A stretch of 64,000 bases of DNA from the NCBI GenBank assembly GCA_023213395.1, contig CM041465.1, forward strand, positions 247,945,741-248,009,740, given 5' to 3'. The notes under the pieces were generated by a model. The model was not told where the DNA came from and searched no databases. It saw only the letters and a list, made by a program, of their open reading frames with translations. The translations under genes and the position numbers were made by a program. Origin of the DNA: Cycas panzhihuaensis. Taxonomy: Eukaryota > Cycadophyta. Shown here in pieces: positions 25,101 through 38,100 of the stretch (positions are counted from its first letter, which is position 1; each line of letters opens with the position of its first letter).

Positions 25101-25330
25101 CTCCCAATTTGACTGATTTCTCTGAAGAGTAAGGTTTAATGGATTCAAACTAGTCTTCCCTATCTGTCATTTGTCGTGATGCTCCAGAGTCAATATACCA
25201 CACATCCTTCTCATGAAGAATAGATGAAAGAGTGGCAACAAAGGTCATTTCTTCTTCTTCCTCATCTAATTGCTTTTTGTTATAATTTCTTACAAGTCTC
25301 TTCCCTCTCTAGATCTCAATTCTTCATTGA
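22145..25330 (-). pseudogene. C3 pol remnant: protease, integrase, reverse transcriptase, RNase H
   Basis: Protease active site IDSGAS is intact at 25180-25194. The 220-residue open piece 25107-24445 covers the protease end (FGNVLLIPELKMNILFV), GAG-pre-integrase (WHLKYRHL, CKGCQFRKQHHFPF) and the integrase start (LVHIDLCGPF). The integrase core continues to 24112-23891 (FGSQAFIHVLDKKRTKLDSK). Reverse transcriptase runs about 23620-22930 with VYVDDM intact at 23046-23060 and a TAG at 23180-23182 in the LYGLK-x-APRAWY motif. RNase H follows to 22145, ending near the polypurine tract beyond G1. Several stops. Confidence 0.92.
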
Positions 25331-25399
25331 GGACATTGATATGGGTAGTGTACGGACTACCCATAATGATAAGAAACATCAAATGCATGGCACTAGCTT

Positions 25400-26193
25400 G
25401 AAAAGTGTTTGGTCTTGCTGCAGTTGAAGCAAACTTGAACATCCTTTAGTGGATACATCCAACTACATCCTCTATTTTCTAACCACCTTCCACATGACAC
25501 ATGCCTAGAATCTGGTGTTTGTCCCCTGCCTCTAAATCAATCTCGTCCCCTTGAGCCTCATATGTTCAGCTTCATCACAAAAGCATCTTCTAATCCTATA
25601 ATGTCTTCATATCTTCTGTTTCTTTGTTCTTGTCTCAACAACATTCCTATCAGTTCATCAAGAGTCATTTCTTCTATTATGCCAATGTTGGTTAAGGTGT
25701 TAATGGTTATATCAAAGGCTTTTAGGAGTTTCCTTGCTACCATTTCTACTACTTCTTTTTTAGAAATGTCAACACCAGTGCTCAAAAGGTCTTTCCAAAT
25801 TATAGTAACTTTATGAATAAAATCAGTTACTGTTTCTATTTCCTTCATTGATAATTTGAATAGTTCCTCTTTCATGGTTATGATCCTCTCTCTATTCCTT
25901 TGAGCATACAAATTTTCAAACGTTTTCCAAATTTGAGAGCAGGAGTTAGATTTGTCAGTATATATCAAAAGATTATCTGAAACTAACATCTTTAAAGTTA
26001 TTGTTCCAAGATTATTTCTTTCCTTCTAATTTTTCTAAGCATCACCTTCAGTTTTAGGTATTTTTTCTTTACTAATGGCTATTTCCTAGGTTTTTTTTAC
26101 ACACAGGAATACTTCTATTTTAATCCTCTAGATGTGGTGATTATTTATAGTCAATCTATCTAACTCATTGAGTCCTAAAATAGAGGAGGCCAT
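25400..26193 (-). pseudogene. C3 gag remnant
   Basis: The likely start is the ATG at 26193 (MASSILGLNELDRLTINNHH). The long open piece 25989-25558 (143 residues: ...IWKTFENLYAQRNRERIITM..., ...VTDFIHKVTIIWKDLL...) is the UBN2-type Gag core. The zinc knuckle at about 25420-25465 reads CFNCSKTKHFSS, a stop, then C, so all Cys and His ligands survive. Non-functional because of stops before and after the core. Confidence 0.88.
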
Positions 26194-26897
26194 GATTAAA
26201 CAATAGACAATGAGATTCTATTTCAGAAGGTAGATAGAAGGAGACTGGTTTGTACAGTTGTATGGAGAGCTGTACAGAATTATCTATAGAATTGAAATTG
26301 TATGGATAAAATAAAAAGGATCTCAACTCAAAGAACTCACAAATGGGTGTCCAGATCTACAAGTATTTTTCTAAAATCTATTCCAGACTAAGAGAAACAA
26401 CATAATGAAACCCCAAATTTGCATAGCTAGGTTTTTGATAAAAATTGTTGAAACCTTACAAAAATTCAAATAAAACTCTATAAATTTGTATTTAATATCT
26501 TTATATTAAATAGAGAGGGGGATTAGAATGATTAATACCTAGATTCTAAGTAGATTTTCTCAAAAACATTGAAAGATTAGCCTTCAAACCCACATGCCTG
26601 AAAAAGTGGCCAAAAGACCTTCGAAATGAACTTAGATCGTGTTGATGTAGAAGGAAAAAATAATGAGGAGACTGAGATATGTAATTTGGGTAAGTTTGGT
26701 GTGATTCTGACAACTTTAATTTCTGAGGTCCATACGACTGTATGGTTTGGTACCCTAGTTCGTACACTGACAGAAAAAACCACCTTTGGTTGATGCTCAT
26801 ACTTAATGAATATCTTAACTTTCTTCAACTCATTTTGATTGATACTCCTCTTGATTTCCTATAATTAAATTCTTCACAGGTAGAAAGGCTCAATAAC

Positions 26898-26911
26898 CTG
26901 CTCTGATACTA
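26898..26911 (-). other. C3 primer-binding site
   Basis: Minus strand TAGTATCAGAGCAG directly after the LTR; one base from TGGTATCAGAGC (initiator Met tRNA). Confidence 0.85.
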
Positions 26912-27127
26912 TGTTAAATTCTAACACCACAATGATGAGAGGAAAGATTATATTGTTGTTTCATTATGAGAGGAATCTCTCTTTTTATATATTAGCTTAT
27001 GTAACCATTATATGGTTTAATGCAACCAATCACTTACATTAAGTATAATGAGGGTCTAATAACATTACCCCGTTTCTCTTAATGAACCTATCCTAAGACT
27101 CCTACGATAAAATATTATTCTCTAATA
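26912..27127 (-). repeat. C3 5' LTR
   Basis: 216 bp and collinear with 15815-16030. Its outer end reads TAATA where the 3' LTR has TAACA, a single transition at the terminus. Confidence 0.93.
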
Positions 27128-27132
27128 TCAAG

Positions 27133-27907
27133 ATGGATGGAGGATCTTCATTATTGTCATCCTCATGGGAGTTGCTCCTCATGGTCAATGTCTTTGTTAA
27201 CAAACTTAATTGAGGCTAACTCTATTTTTTTTAATAATTTCTATGCATTCCTTAATTTCCAACTCCAAGTCGAGAACCTTAGCATATGTTTGGAATGGAA
27301 GTGCTTTCCACTATATTCCTTTGCTTTAGAAGAACTTATTTTATGAATCGTTATTTTCTAACATTGTATAGGATGCTTGGCTGCAATTTCTTCATAAATG
27401 CCTTAAGTTTCACATTACAAACATGGACAAATTATTTAAGTCCTTACTTCATAGCATAGATATAATCGAAGTGGTTTCCAATAAGTTGTTCCCATATATT
27501 TATCATTCTGATGCTCGATGGTTCATAATTCCACTAGATACCTTAGTGTAATAGCTTTTTCAAAAACCCTTATAGTGGCAATTTGCTTGAAAATTCATGT
27601 AGTGGTGGTTTATATAGGAATTGTTATATTTTATATTGATGGACTACACGATAACCTTATTAACACAAATACTTAGAAGGGATAACTTCAACTTTTATTG
27701 AGACCTTATCTTCATAATTTAATAGTTGTTATAGACTTTTAATTGTGTCTTTAGCATTGATTTGATTAACTATGTGAGTCAATCGTATGTCTACGTATTA
27801 AGTGGTTATCGACATCCAATGTTGAGTATATATTTCCCTCATTTTCTATGTATAGTTTAGGGCCTAAAGATAGTGTTATCTGTACATATAACCTACAATA
27901 CTATAAT
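27133..27907. other. Unassigned DNA between C3 and C4
   Basis: 0.8 kb. It continues the sequence interrupted by C3 (left part 15619-15809). No domain, repeat match or RNA gene seen. Confidence 0.5.
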
Positions 27908-28218
27908 TAAAAGAGATTAATGTATCAAGGTCATTTGTGTAGATTAATTATGTGACCCTATGATATATTGTTAACATTAGTCTATTAATGAAATGCACTT
28001 TATATGCATTTAGATGTAATTTTGGGTTTATGTCATTAGGCGAGAAAATCCTAACCATAATGATCACCCTTAATAATAAAAGGCGAAATCTCAAGGAGGG
28101 AGTTATTATTCATTCTCACCTCCAAGCTTGCTCTCATTTCTTGTTTCATCTCTTTGTCATTCTCCTTTGCCATTGTGTACATGTAAGTGATTTATTCCCT
28201 AGATCCATAATTTCTTCA
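27908..28218 (+). repeat. C4 5' LTR
   Basis: 311 bp, ends TAAAAGAG...TTCTTCA; the initial TG has become TA. It aligns without gaps to 34822-35132. Confidence 0.95.
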
Positions 28219-28220
28219 TG

Positions 28221-28235
28221 TGGTATCAGAGTTAG
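28221..28235 (+). other. C4 primer-binding site
   Basis: TGGTATCAGAGTTAG, matching the first 11 bases of the initiator-Met site, two bases after the LTR. Confidence 0.9.
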
Positions 28236-29990
28236 AAGAAGATCTATTCACTCCATTCTACTTGCATAGAATCATTTTACGTCCCATTCACCTTCAATGT
28301 AAAGTATTGAGAGTGCACTCATCATTTTTAATATTTTGAGAGATTAAAATTAGAGTATTTTATATGTTATTATTTTCTCTATGTGTGTAGAATTTCAAAG
28401 GTGAAGAATACAGGTTTTTTAAGTCATTTAGTTGTTGGAACAGTCTCGGAACCATCAAAGACCTAAAATTTTATGAAAATTTGACCATATCAGATTTTGA
28501 TGAAATTTGGCATGCAAGGTCACCTTGATTAGATGATCATTTTTGTCTTCCAGAAAAATTTTAAATTCAACTTATAATAGCGAGTTTTGGCTAAGACAAA
28601 AGGATGCTGAATTTGCCTACTCGACCCCACAAAGGATATTGTGAGGGCATTTCGGGTAATTTTTTGGTTGATTTTGGAGATGATGTAGAAGGGAAAGTTG
28701 ATGTATGTATCAAAACATAACTTTTGACATATTGAAGTTCAGATTCTGAGATAGTGGATCTGGCAAGATTTTACTTTTGTGCTTTTTTTGGGCAAATTTT
28801 TTTATGCATTTTCAGAAATCTAACTTCACTACTCTATCAGAAACAACATTATGAACACTTTTTCCTATTGACATAAATTTAATTTTCATCATTTAGGCTT
28901 TCATATTTGTAATTTTTAGAAAAATTTATCCATTTATCATTATTTATAAATTTTGTGAAAAAATCACAAAATAGGGTAAAATAGCATGCATATAGATTTA
29001 GAAAAAATAGTATTTTAGTGTCAAGTTAATCCATTTTTTAGCCCATTATGGATTTTATATTGAAATTTTTAAAAACATATTTAGAAACATTGTACTAAAA
29101 CAAGAAAAACTTTGGATCAGAAGCAACATACGGTTCCCTTACCAAATCTAGCATGTTTTTTCTATTTACACACATAGCATAAAGCATCACAAAAGCAACA
29201 GCAACATCAAAGCAAACACAAAAAGTAAGCAAGCATATTTGGTAACTTTCTATTTCAGTTTTTGGTTATTCAGAAATAACTTACATTATTCCTAAAAGGA
29301 ATCTCATACGTACGCTTTATACTGCCAGTTATTAACTTGTACGCACACTCGCCTTGGTTGAAATAGACCATGGTTTGTTGAAGTCCAGGCCTTAAGGGAG
29401 GTGTGAGTTTTCATATTAGGTCTAGTCTTAACCAGAATAGTGGTGGAGGGACAGGTTAGCCATACCTACAGCCTCCAATCAGGGATAATCTTGATAACCA
29501 CCTGAGAAAACTGAAAACCTTAATGCAAGATTAAAATTAACTAAGTCCAATATCCGTCATAGCCATGGGATACGCACATACCATTTGACTCTTCGGATGA
29601 GGGATATAGTTGCTCACCGGTAAACTAGGTGAGGACTGGGACTACTTGGGCTCCATTGTGACTTGGATTTCATCACCAAGTGCAGGTGCGGGTATCGCGA
29701 GTGAAGGCCCTAATCGTATACTAGAAGCCTTAAGCATCAAAACCTCACCTACATTTGGACATACGTTAGAGGTTAGTGGCATGACACATCACTACTCTTT
29801 ACTAGCTCTACATTAGGCCTCATTCTTGTATCATTGCTTATACTCATTTTTTATAGTTATTAAAAAATACTTAATCATTGTTTACTTCTCATCATAATAT
29901 TCATTTTTGCATCCCTGCTGCACCAGGTGTACTAGCCATATGTGTCAGTGGCATATACTTCTATCATCTCTTCTACTTCTTCATCAGCAC
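28236..29990 (+). other. C4 untranslated leader
   Basis: 1.75 kb. The first kilobase is AT-rich; 29340-29820 is more balanced in composition and has a 68-residue open frame that resembles no known protein. No sign of host exons. Confidence 0.6.
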
Positions 29991-29993
29991 CAT

Positions 29994-31130
29994 GTCATCT
30001 TAATTTAAGTAGAATGTCAATTGCATATTAAAAGGTAAAGAAATTTGGGATTTGTTATACACTAGAGTTTAAAATAATGCAAAGTATGAAGGCCTTTGGA
30101 GAGCCCACTTGTAGCCTACACCCATCATACCAACAACAGCTACCACACCTGCTTTCAGTGGATCCACACCAATAACTCCTATAGATATTGCAGCCAAACT
30201 ACAATGGGAGATAGATGATGAAAAGATTTGTATAGGAATTATGTTGGTTATTGATCACTCATTGCATAACTTGATTAACGAATAGTAACATGATACAGCA
30301 TGGAAGGTCCTTGAAGTTCTTAAGAATAACTTTGATACCAAGTCAGATTTAGAATTTGTTCATCTTGTTTTGAAAATGAACAAATTAAAAATGCAGAAGG
30401 GATGATCTCATGAGACAATGAATCTCCTTTGACCAATAAAATAGGCAATTGATAAATATTTTAAGACCCAATATATCACTTGGGCATTCTTAATCCAATT
30501 ATGTTTACATGTCCCCGATTATAAAAACTTGCTTGAAAGTCTTCAATTTAGTGGAACATTGAAGACACTCAACTTTGAAGCACTTGCCGAGAAGTCCATA
30601 GAATTTGACAAGACCTTTGATACCAACTTTATAGCCTCTGACTCTCTTCTAGATGTAGCCTTTGAGGTGGAACAAGAAATTTGCTACATAAAAAATTAAG
30701 GTCCCTCTCATGGAAAAGGAAATAACTAAGTAAGAAGAAGAGGAAGAAACATGGGAAATCATCCACAAGGTCAATCAAACCCTTAGTCACAGCCTCGATA
30801 GTCTCAAGGCCAAGGGCCACCTCAACAAAGAGTAAGACAATTGGGCCAAACCATTACTTCTTCAGGGACTGACAATCAAACTATTATGTATGATCAGTGT
30901 AACCGTAAAGGACACTTAGCAAAAGACTGCAGAACCACCAGTTATAAGTTGGCCAAGTTCTAACCAAAACATGGAGCTCATAATGTTGAAGAAATTTGTA
31001 AAGAATCATTTAGTGGTACAGGTTTTGTACAAGCACACCTTCAAAGAATTGAGGAATCTTCAGTATCAAATATCATTGACCAACCAAAGAGATACTTTGA
31101 AGCTCGATGTGGATATATCACTTATAAATT
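29994..31130 (+). pseudogene. C4 gag remnant
   Basis: Copia Gag features in order: AAKLQWEIDDEKICIGIML (30190-30245), AWKVLEVLKNNFDTKS (30300-30345), MNKLKMQKG, ESLQFSGTLKTLNFEALAEK (30535-30595), a Gln/Gly/Arg-rich stretch, then the zinc knuckle YDQCNRKGHLAKDC at 30889-30930. The first Cys of the knuckle is Tyr; the other ligands are present. Several stops, for example at expected Gln or Trp positions. Confidence 0.85.
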
Positions 31131-31179
31131 CCCTTCACTAATGCCAAGCCCTATTGGAATTGCAAATAGTGTGGCTTCA

Positions 31180-34100
31180 ATCAAAGGACAGGGGATCATG
31201 GACACATGAGCAACTCAACATATGATGTGTAATCGCAATCTATATCAAACATTTGACTCAAATGTTCAAGGAGTTATTCACATGGTTGATAAATCACAAC
31301 ATCCTGTTGAAGGAATTTGTAACATTTGCCTAAAACTCCCAGGCTTAAAAGATTTTACATTGCTCGATATCTTATACATACCCAATCTCAAACAAAACCT
31401 ACTCTCCTTATCCACACTTGTCTCTCGTGGATTTAATCTGAGTGTAACTATAAATGACTAGACTCTTCAGGTCATTCATCCTCTAACTAATCAAGTAGTC
31501 TTGACTGGACATCTTTCTAACAAACTCTTTCGACTAAATAACTGTAGATCTTCTGAAGCCCATTATGCATAAAGCCCTTGTGCCGATGAAGAATTTACAT
31601 TTAATTCCATCTTGACTCATCCAACGTTGTCACCAGAAGCTCTTTAGCATGCTCGTATAAGCCATGTTCACATTGATAGACTTAGAGATATTTTTAGCAC
31701 TCTTCCAAATCTTTCAAAGTTCTCTTCTAAACCCTTTAAATGTGAAGCTTATATCATTGTCAAATTTTATCGACAACCCTTTTACTAAAAGTCAATGGAA
31801 ATCAAGCTATCCATTACAATTGGTACACTCTGATCTATGCGGACTAATGCCCATTCCTTCACTCAAGGGCAAGTTATATTACATCTCTTTCATTGATGAT
31901 TTCACTAGAAAAGTATAGGTAGCTTTTATACACAAGAAAGATGAAGCCTTTCGTGTATTCAAAGAATTCAAAGCCCGCACTAAAAAAGAGTCAGGTTATC
32001 AACTCAAATGTCTTTGAACTAATAATGGTGGTGAATATACCTCACATGAGTTCGAAAGCTGCCTTTGAGACAATGACATCAAGCATCAAATAATAGTAGC
32101 AGGTACCCCACAGCAAAATAGAGTTATTGAGTGTATGAATTGGACAATCATGAACATGACTCGTGCTATGTTGGTATACAAAAACATACCTGCCTACCTA
32201 TGGGTTGAAGCCATCTAGACAGTTGTTTATTGTATCAATGTCATTAGCCCATTAAAGGAAGGACAATCACCTAAGGAAAAATGGTCAGGACAAGCCCCCA
32301 TTGCTCACTACTTCAAAATTTTTGGCTCTATATACTATGCCCACATTCTAGATGCAGATCGAAATAAACTCCAGCCAAGGGCACTTAAAGGCATCTTTGT
32401 TGGATACCCTATATATAAGAAAGGGTATAAGGTCTTTATACCTTCACAATGAAAAATCATTAATACTAGAGATGTCATTTTTGCAGAAACAGAGGATCAG
32501 TTGCTTAGACTAGACTCTAAAGTACCCTCACGTCGCTATAATAATGTTATCAAGTATAATATTCAGGTTCCAAAATTTAGGGGGGAGGGACAGACATAAA
32601 TTACTCCAAATATTGGAAGCTGACAATAGAGCCTCGGAGGATATAAGTTATGACTCTGAACTGATGAGTGCACATCCAACACCATCCTTTGAAGATAACA
32701 GAGTTGACAAAGGTAAAGCCATTATAGAAGAACCATCCTCTCCACCTTCAATCGATAAAGGCAAAATAATGGTAGAAGGACCATCTTCCTTAGGCACATC
32801 AACATCCTCATCATAAAATGATCATTTCAATGAACAAGATGAGAACCAAGAAGTTGAGGAAATGAGGACCTCATTCCTAACTTGAGGATCTTGAGAAGCC
32901 CACCAATTCAATAAAGACATACAACTAGATGAGGTGGATAAAACTGGCAGTCGAAGTGCCCATAGAGCAAGGATGTATGAATCATTATATACTGAGCTTA
33001 AATCATCAAAACTGTACTTTACTCTTAATGAAGAGCCTCTAACATACCAAGAAGTTATAAAACATACAGTTTGGAGAAATGCCATGAATGAAGAGTACCA
33101 ATCTCTTATCAAGAATGGTACATGGGAGCTTGTTGATCTACCACTTGGCAGAAAGGTAGTTCAAAATAAATGAGTGTTCAAAAACAAATATAGATCAGAT
33201 GACACCCTTGAAAAACACAAGGCAAGGTTGGTAGCTAAAGGATTTATACAAAGAGAAGGCATCGACTACGCTGAAGTCTTTGCACCTGCAACCAAGTGGC
33301 CTACAATTAGAACTCTTGTGGCCTTGGCTGCTTAAAAGGGTTAGAAAATCCACCAACTCGATATTAATGCAACATTGTTCATCAAGTGCCATAAGGATAA
33401 AGTCACTTATCTCATAATCTTTGTAGATGACATGCTAGTAATGGTTAATAATGAACAGGCAATAAGCCAGCTAAAAAAGGACCTTGATAAAACGTTTGAA
33501 TTGTTTGACCTCAGTTTGATGAAATATTACTTGGGAATTAAAATAACACATAAGAATAAAAAAATTTTCCTCTCCTAAGAAAAATGCATCAACGATCTTT
33601 TAACCAAGTTTTAGTTAGAAGATGCTCGACCAGTAATTGTACCTATGGACCTTAATACCAAACTCTCAGTTAAAGGTGACACTAGGGAAGCAGACGCAAT
33701 ACTCTACAGGAAACTTGTAGGTAGTCTCATCTACACTACTAATAAAAGGCCAGATATTGCACACTCTGTCAGTATTCTTACTTGTTACATGACAAATCCT
33801 AGGCAGAATCATTGGTAGGCAGTAGTGCGAGTGTTGAGATACCTTAAGACGACCAGTAAATATAGTCTGTTATATGAACCTAATTCAGAATTCAAGCTTT
33901 CTGCATACACATACTCAGACATTGCAAGAGATAAAGATACATGAAGATCTACGTCTAGGTATGTAACATTTCTGGGAACAGCACCAATATCATGGAGATC
34001 TAGACGGCAGAAGATAGTTGCAGATTCAATTGTCAAAGTTGAATACATTATTACTTCTAAGACCAGTAAGGAGGTAATATGGCTTAGAAAGTTATTAGAA

Positions 34101-34330
34101 ACATTGAATATCACCCAAACAAGTCCTACCGGACTTCATGTAGATAATCAATCACTAATCTTCATGGCAAAAAATCATATATTTCATGATCATACCAAAC
34201 ACATAAGTATGAAAGTCCACAGGATTAGAGAACTTGTTCATGACGGCACAATTCAACTGGAATACTATCCCATAGTAGATTAAGTAGCCAATATCTTCAC
34301 CAAACAACTGCAAAAGGTGAAGTTTGAACA
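31180..34330 (+). pseudogene. C4 pol remnant with deletion in reverse transcriptase
   Basis: Protease motif near 31197 reads MDT, stop, AT (a Gly codon now TGA). GAG-pre: 31370-31440 (LYIPNLKQNLLSLSTLV). Integrase: 31815-32450 (LVHSDLCGLMP, FIDDFTRKV, TNNGGEYTSHEF, FKIFGSIYYAHI, LKGIFVGYP). RT: 33020-33600 (WRNAMNEEYQSLIKNGTWEL, HKARLVAKGFIQREGIDYAE, IIFVDDMLV at 33415-33440). Between QLDINA (ends about 33370) and CHKDKVTYL (starts 33387) roughly 190-210 nt present in C3 and C6 are missing. RNase H: 33690-34320 (KLVGSLIYTTNKRPDIAHSV, TKHISMKVHRIRELV). Confidence 0.92.
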
Positions 34331-34400
34331 GTTCTGAAGGTAGCTCGGCCTTAGAGCCTCCATCTTTGACTGATCAAAGAAGATGGCAATAGGATCATCA

Positions 34401-34563
34401 TACTCTATTCTCTTCGTGAAAATCCCTTGTGGGCACGGAAGAATAAGAGTAAGTCTCTACTCTATCCTATTTGTGAAAACCCCATGTGGGTATGGAAGGA
34501 TAAGGGTTATACTAGTTTTGCAAATTTGGAACCTGTGAAAACCCAAAAAGGGTATAGGGGATG
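34401..34563 (+). repeat. 57-bp tandem repeats in C4 3' untranslated part
   Basis: Unit 1 is 34401-34457 and unit 2 34458-34513, both with TACTCTAT, TGTGAAAA/CGTGAAAA, TGTGGG and GGAAG/GGA-ATAAG landmarks. A third partial unit (CCTGTGAAAACCC...GGGTATAGGGG) lies at 34531-34563. Confidence 0.8.
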
Positions 34564-34821
34564 ACCAAATGATATATGGAGACTCAACAGATTAAGCTGC
34601 ATATTTAAGTTGCTTGGCTATCAGGCTACATCAAAGAGCTACCCTAACCATTTTGATTTATAAAAGTAGCTATAGATCTTAGAAAGTTCATGAGTTTTTA
34701 TTCCCCATTAGGGTTTTCCCACAAAAGTGTCATTTAGAATTTCAATGTAATAATGAGACTCAAATGAAGACCTCATCTAATAGATTTTCTCAAAATGACC
34801 TTCCACCATTATGGGGGGGAT

Positions 34822-35132
34822 TGAAAGAGGTTAATGTATCAAGGTCATTTGTGTAGATTAATTATGTAACCTTAGGATATATTGTTAGCATTAGTCTCTT
34901 AATTAAATACACATTATGTATATTTAGATGTAATTTTGGGTTCATGTCATTAAGCGGGAAAATCCTAACCCTAATGCTCACCCTTAATAATAAAAGGTGA
35001 AATCTCAAAGAGGAAGTTATTATTCATTCTTACCTCCAAGCTTGCTCTTATATCTTATTTCATCTATTTTTCATTCTCCATTTCCATTGTGTGCATGTGA
35101 GTGATTTATTCCCTAGATCCATCCTTCCTTCA
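34822..35132 (+). repeat. C4 3' LTR
   Basis: 311 bp, ends TGAAAGAG...TTCCTTCA, preceded by the polypurine tract ATGGGGGGGAT (34811-34821). Confidence 0.95.
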
Positions 35133-35137
35133 ATAAT

Positions 35138-38100
35138 AACCTGCCAAGATTCATGATAAGGAAATAGAAATAAAAGAATGCTTAGTATAATATTATCATC
35201 ATATATCAAGTTCTATTGCCTTGTGTAAGCATGCCCTTCTCTCTTGCATATAGATAAATAGATATATGTTAGTTAAACATTAGGTGAATATTCAACATCT
35301 AACCAATGTATTAATCTTTTAATCCTTCTTTTAGCTCACTTATATTCATTATTCTTAGAGTTTACATCAATTTTTAACTTAGATTAGACTTGTATCAATT
35401 TTGTATTCAAAAACTTGTCGGTATTGTAGTAAATGCTTCAAGCATTGAGTAAAACATTTATACCTTGTGATATCTCTTTAATCATTTTCAATACGATTTT
35501 TTAGTAGGGATATTTACAAATTTTTTAGGGGGTCACATTTTCCCTGCATGCCCAAAAGGATCATATTTTTACCAAACTTCTTATTCTTAACTTAGTAATT
35601 GAAAACTATTAACTTTATAAGATTTTAGTAGAAATCAAACTTTATAAGATGGCCCCTAGAAAACCCTATCTTTGTTTCCTTATATTGAATGTTCATATTT
35701 GATGCTTCTACACCCTTATTTCCCTCTCTCTCCAAGAAATGCATCCTTTGGGTATGGATTGATTATATATTCACAAATGCATAATAATGTTTTTTTTTTT
35801 TTTGTTCCAATAAATAAATAAATATCAATATGTATTCATAAGAACAATAATGTGATCATTGTAAGATGTGTAAAGCACTGATAAGGATCAATTATACATG
35901 GATTGTCTATGAGGAAATCCATTTAGAAAAAGAGATTGTAAGGATCATTAGAGATGATAAGCACCAATGTAAGGGCACTTGGAATATAGTATATTCCATT
36001 TTATATAGTGATGTAAAGAATGGTCATTGATCATGTAAATCAATGAATATTGAGAGGGAAATGTATAGTGTGCAAAGACCAAGATCAACTAGTTGGAGGC
36101 ATTATGAAGTAACAACAACTTGGAGGCATCTGACAATTTGTGAATAGGATTATCATGTTTTGACACTTCGATGCTAAATCTTTCTAGATGATTTATCAGT
36201 AAGGGCTTTAGTACATTTGCTTATAAGAGAACTTAGAGTACGTTTAATTTAGTTCATTTAAAAAAATAATTATAGCACTAAAAAGAATTAAATCTAATAA
36301 CCATTCATAATAGTTTATAATTTCTTATAGAAATTAATAAAGTATGACCTTTCCTAAAAGCAAAATTTGTTTCTAATAACAACAAATTTTTGAAGTAGGT
36401 CCTACAATTGCTAGTGATGATAAATTTGGAGATATCAATCTCAAATTAAATTGTTGTTTACTACTTATTGGACACGAGATTTGAAGTCAATTTCTATTTT
36501 AAGCTTTGATTTGTTGATCAATATTAATTATAACTATGATTGTTTTGTGCTTATCACTCTTAGATATGTTTTTTTTTTGGATTGCATACAATAGCCTATT
36601 TGTCACTAACTTGTTATCTTGATCGAAGCAATTGCATATACCAAAAAAAAATGCAAGGTATTCAATGCCCCCTATTATGGATTTTATTATGCCATTAGAC
36701 CAGAAAATGGGAAAAGTCCTTATCAATGCCCATACGTCTACAAACAATTAACAACACTTACTATATTCATTGTCCAAGTGCACAACCATGACTTCCACCT
36801 CAATAGAAGTGAAAAAGACAATGAGATAAAAATTTAAGATTGTGACACTAGCCAAGAGATGCAATTCATGAATAAGTTGGCCCATTGATAAATTTAGCAA
36901 TCATAAGTAATCATGAAACTATGGGACTATGAAAATCTTGAAGCGAGTGGTGTTGCTTGCATTCATTAACTGCTTGGCACTTTTTTTATAGTACATCAAT
37001 CTTGAAAGTTAGAAATTACGAGTTTACTTTTCCCCAACATCATATGCAATGTGCTTACCCTATGTGGCCTTGTGCTTTATCCTAGTTAAACTACTTGGGA
37101 GGGCAAGTTGCTTCTTGTTTGTTTCAATCATCCCAACCAGTATCTTAGGGTCCATACCTAATTGAGAAGCATATGAGTAGAGGGCATGTTCTTTATCTTA
37201 CTTTCTTAGAGCATACAACCTTCATGGTCTCAACCTCATGATTATTTTGATGGATTGTATTGGAGGTTTACAACTCACTGTGTATGAAGGAATCATCCTA
37301 ATGCTCCATGAGTATCAATAAATATTGGATCTCCGCTTGTACTTGCTCTACTTTCATGTAAATATGGAAAAGGCAATTAATTGATTTATTAGTAAATCCT
37401 ACTCATAAGATGGAAAAACAAAATTGTTTTTGCATCTCCATAACTAGAAAAAGAAAAAAAACAAAAAGTTCAAAGTGTATGTAAGCTAAATAAGCATAAC
37501 AATCCAAGAGTAATCCATGAACAATGAGGGCAGAATTTCTATTATAATTTGATTTCATATATTATTTGTTTTATTTAAATAATAATTATAAAATTAACAT
37601 ACTCAATAATAATCATTACATCCATCAATAAAATCAACATCCAATCTATGGCGCATAATCAACAACACAACTCTCAATGACCTTTCATCATATTTAGAGA
37701 TCATATGTCCCAAGAATTACCATGTTACAAATGCAAGCATGATGATCAATAATAATCAGTATAATGTTTATAATACTAAACTCAAACTTATGCACTAACT
37801 TATCCTCATGAATAGAGGCATACAATAATCCCCATGATTGATCTAATTTTCCCATTTTGAAGGAATACTTCAACACAAAATCTTGGTGAAGGATGCACCT
37901 AGGAATAAGATTTTTATTAATTCCATACCACATGAACATTATTGGGTGTAATTATAGATGTGTAATTCATACATTGAACATTGTTAAATTATACCTATGG
38001 AAATACACACCTTACATAAAGTAATTAATCATACAAGTGCACATCAAATATAGATATGGTTTATAACCCTACATGGGACAATTTACCTTAATATAAATAG

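Larger units (their letters stand above)
15815..27127 (-). mobile_element. C3: complete Ty1/copia retrotransposon, hosting G1
   Basis: Both LTRs are 216 bp and flanked by the perfect 5-bp duplication TCAAG (15810-15814 and 27128-27132). On the minus strand: 5' LTR, PBS, 0.7-kb leader, gag, protease, integrase, reverse transcriptase, RNase H, polypurine tract, 3' LTR. Without G1 (16055-22118) the element is about 5.2 kb, normal for copia. By eye the LTRs differ at about 20 of 216 positions. The frames contain stops but keep more intact motifs than the other elements. Confidence 0.95.
27908..35132 (+). mobile_element. C4: complete Ty1/copia retrotransposon
   Basis: Two LTRs of 311 bp each, flanked by the perfect duplication ATAAT (27903-27907 and 35133-35137). 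Order: LTR, PBS, 1.8-kb leader, gag, protease, integrase, reverse transcriptase, RNase H, 0.5-kb 3' untranslated part with tandem repeats, polypurine tract, LTR. About 34 of 311 LTR positions differ by hand count (~11%), so the insertion is old. RT has an internal deletion. Confidence 0.96.

Noticed and set aside
25562-25816. 84-residue plus-strand frame
   Set aside because: Antisense of the C3 Gag core, which is longer and has clear family motifs.
28221-28235. tRNA-like sequence (TGGTATCAGAG and relatives at other LTR ends)
   Set aside because: These are primer-binding sites complementary to the 3' end of initiator Met tRNA; no cloverleaf surrounds them.
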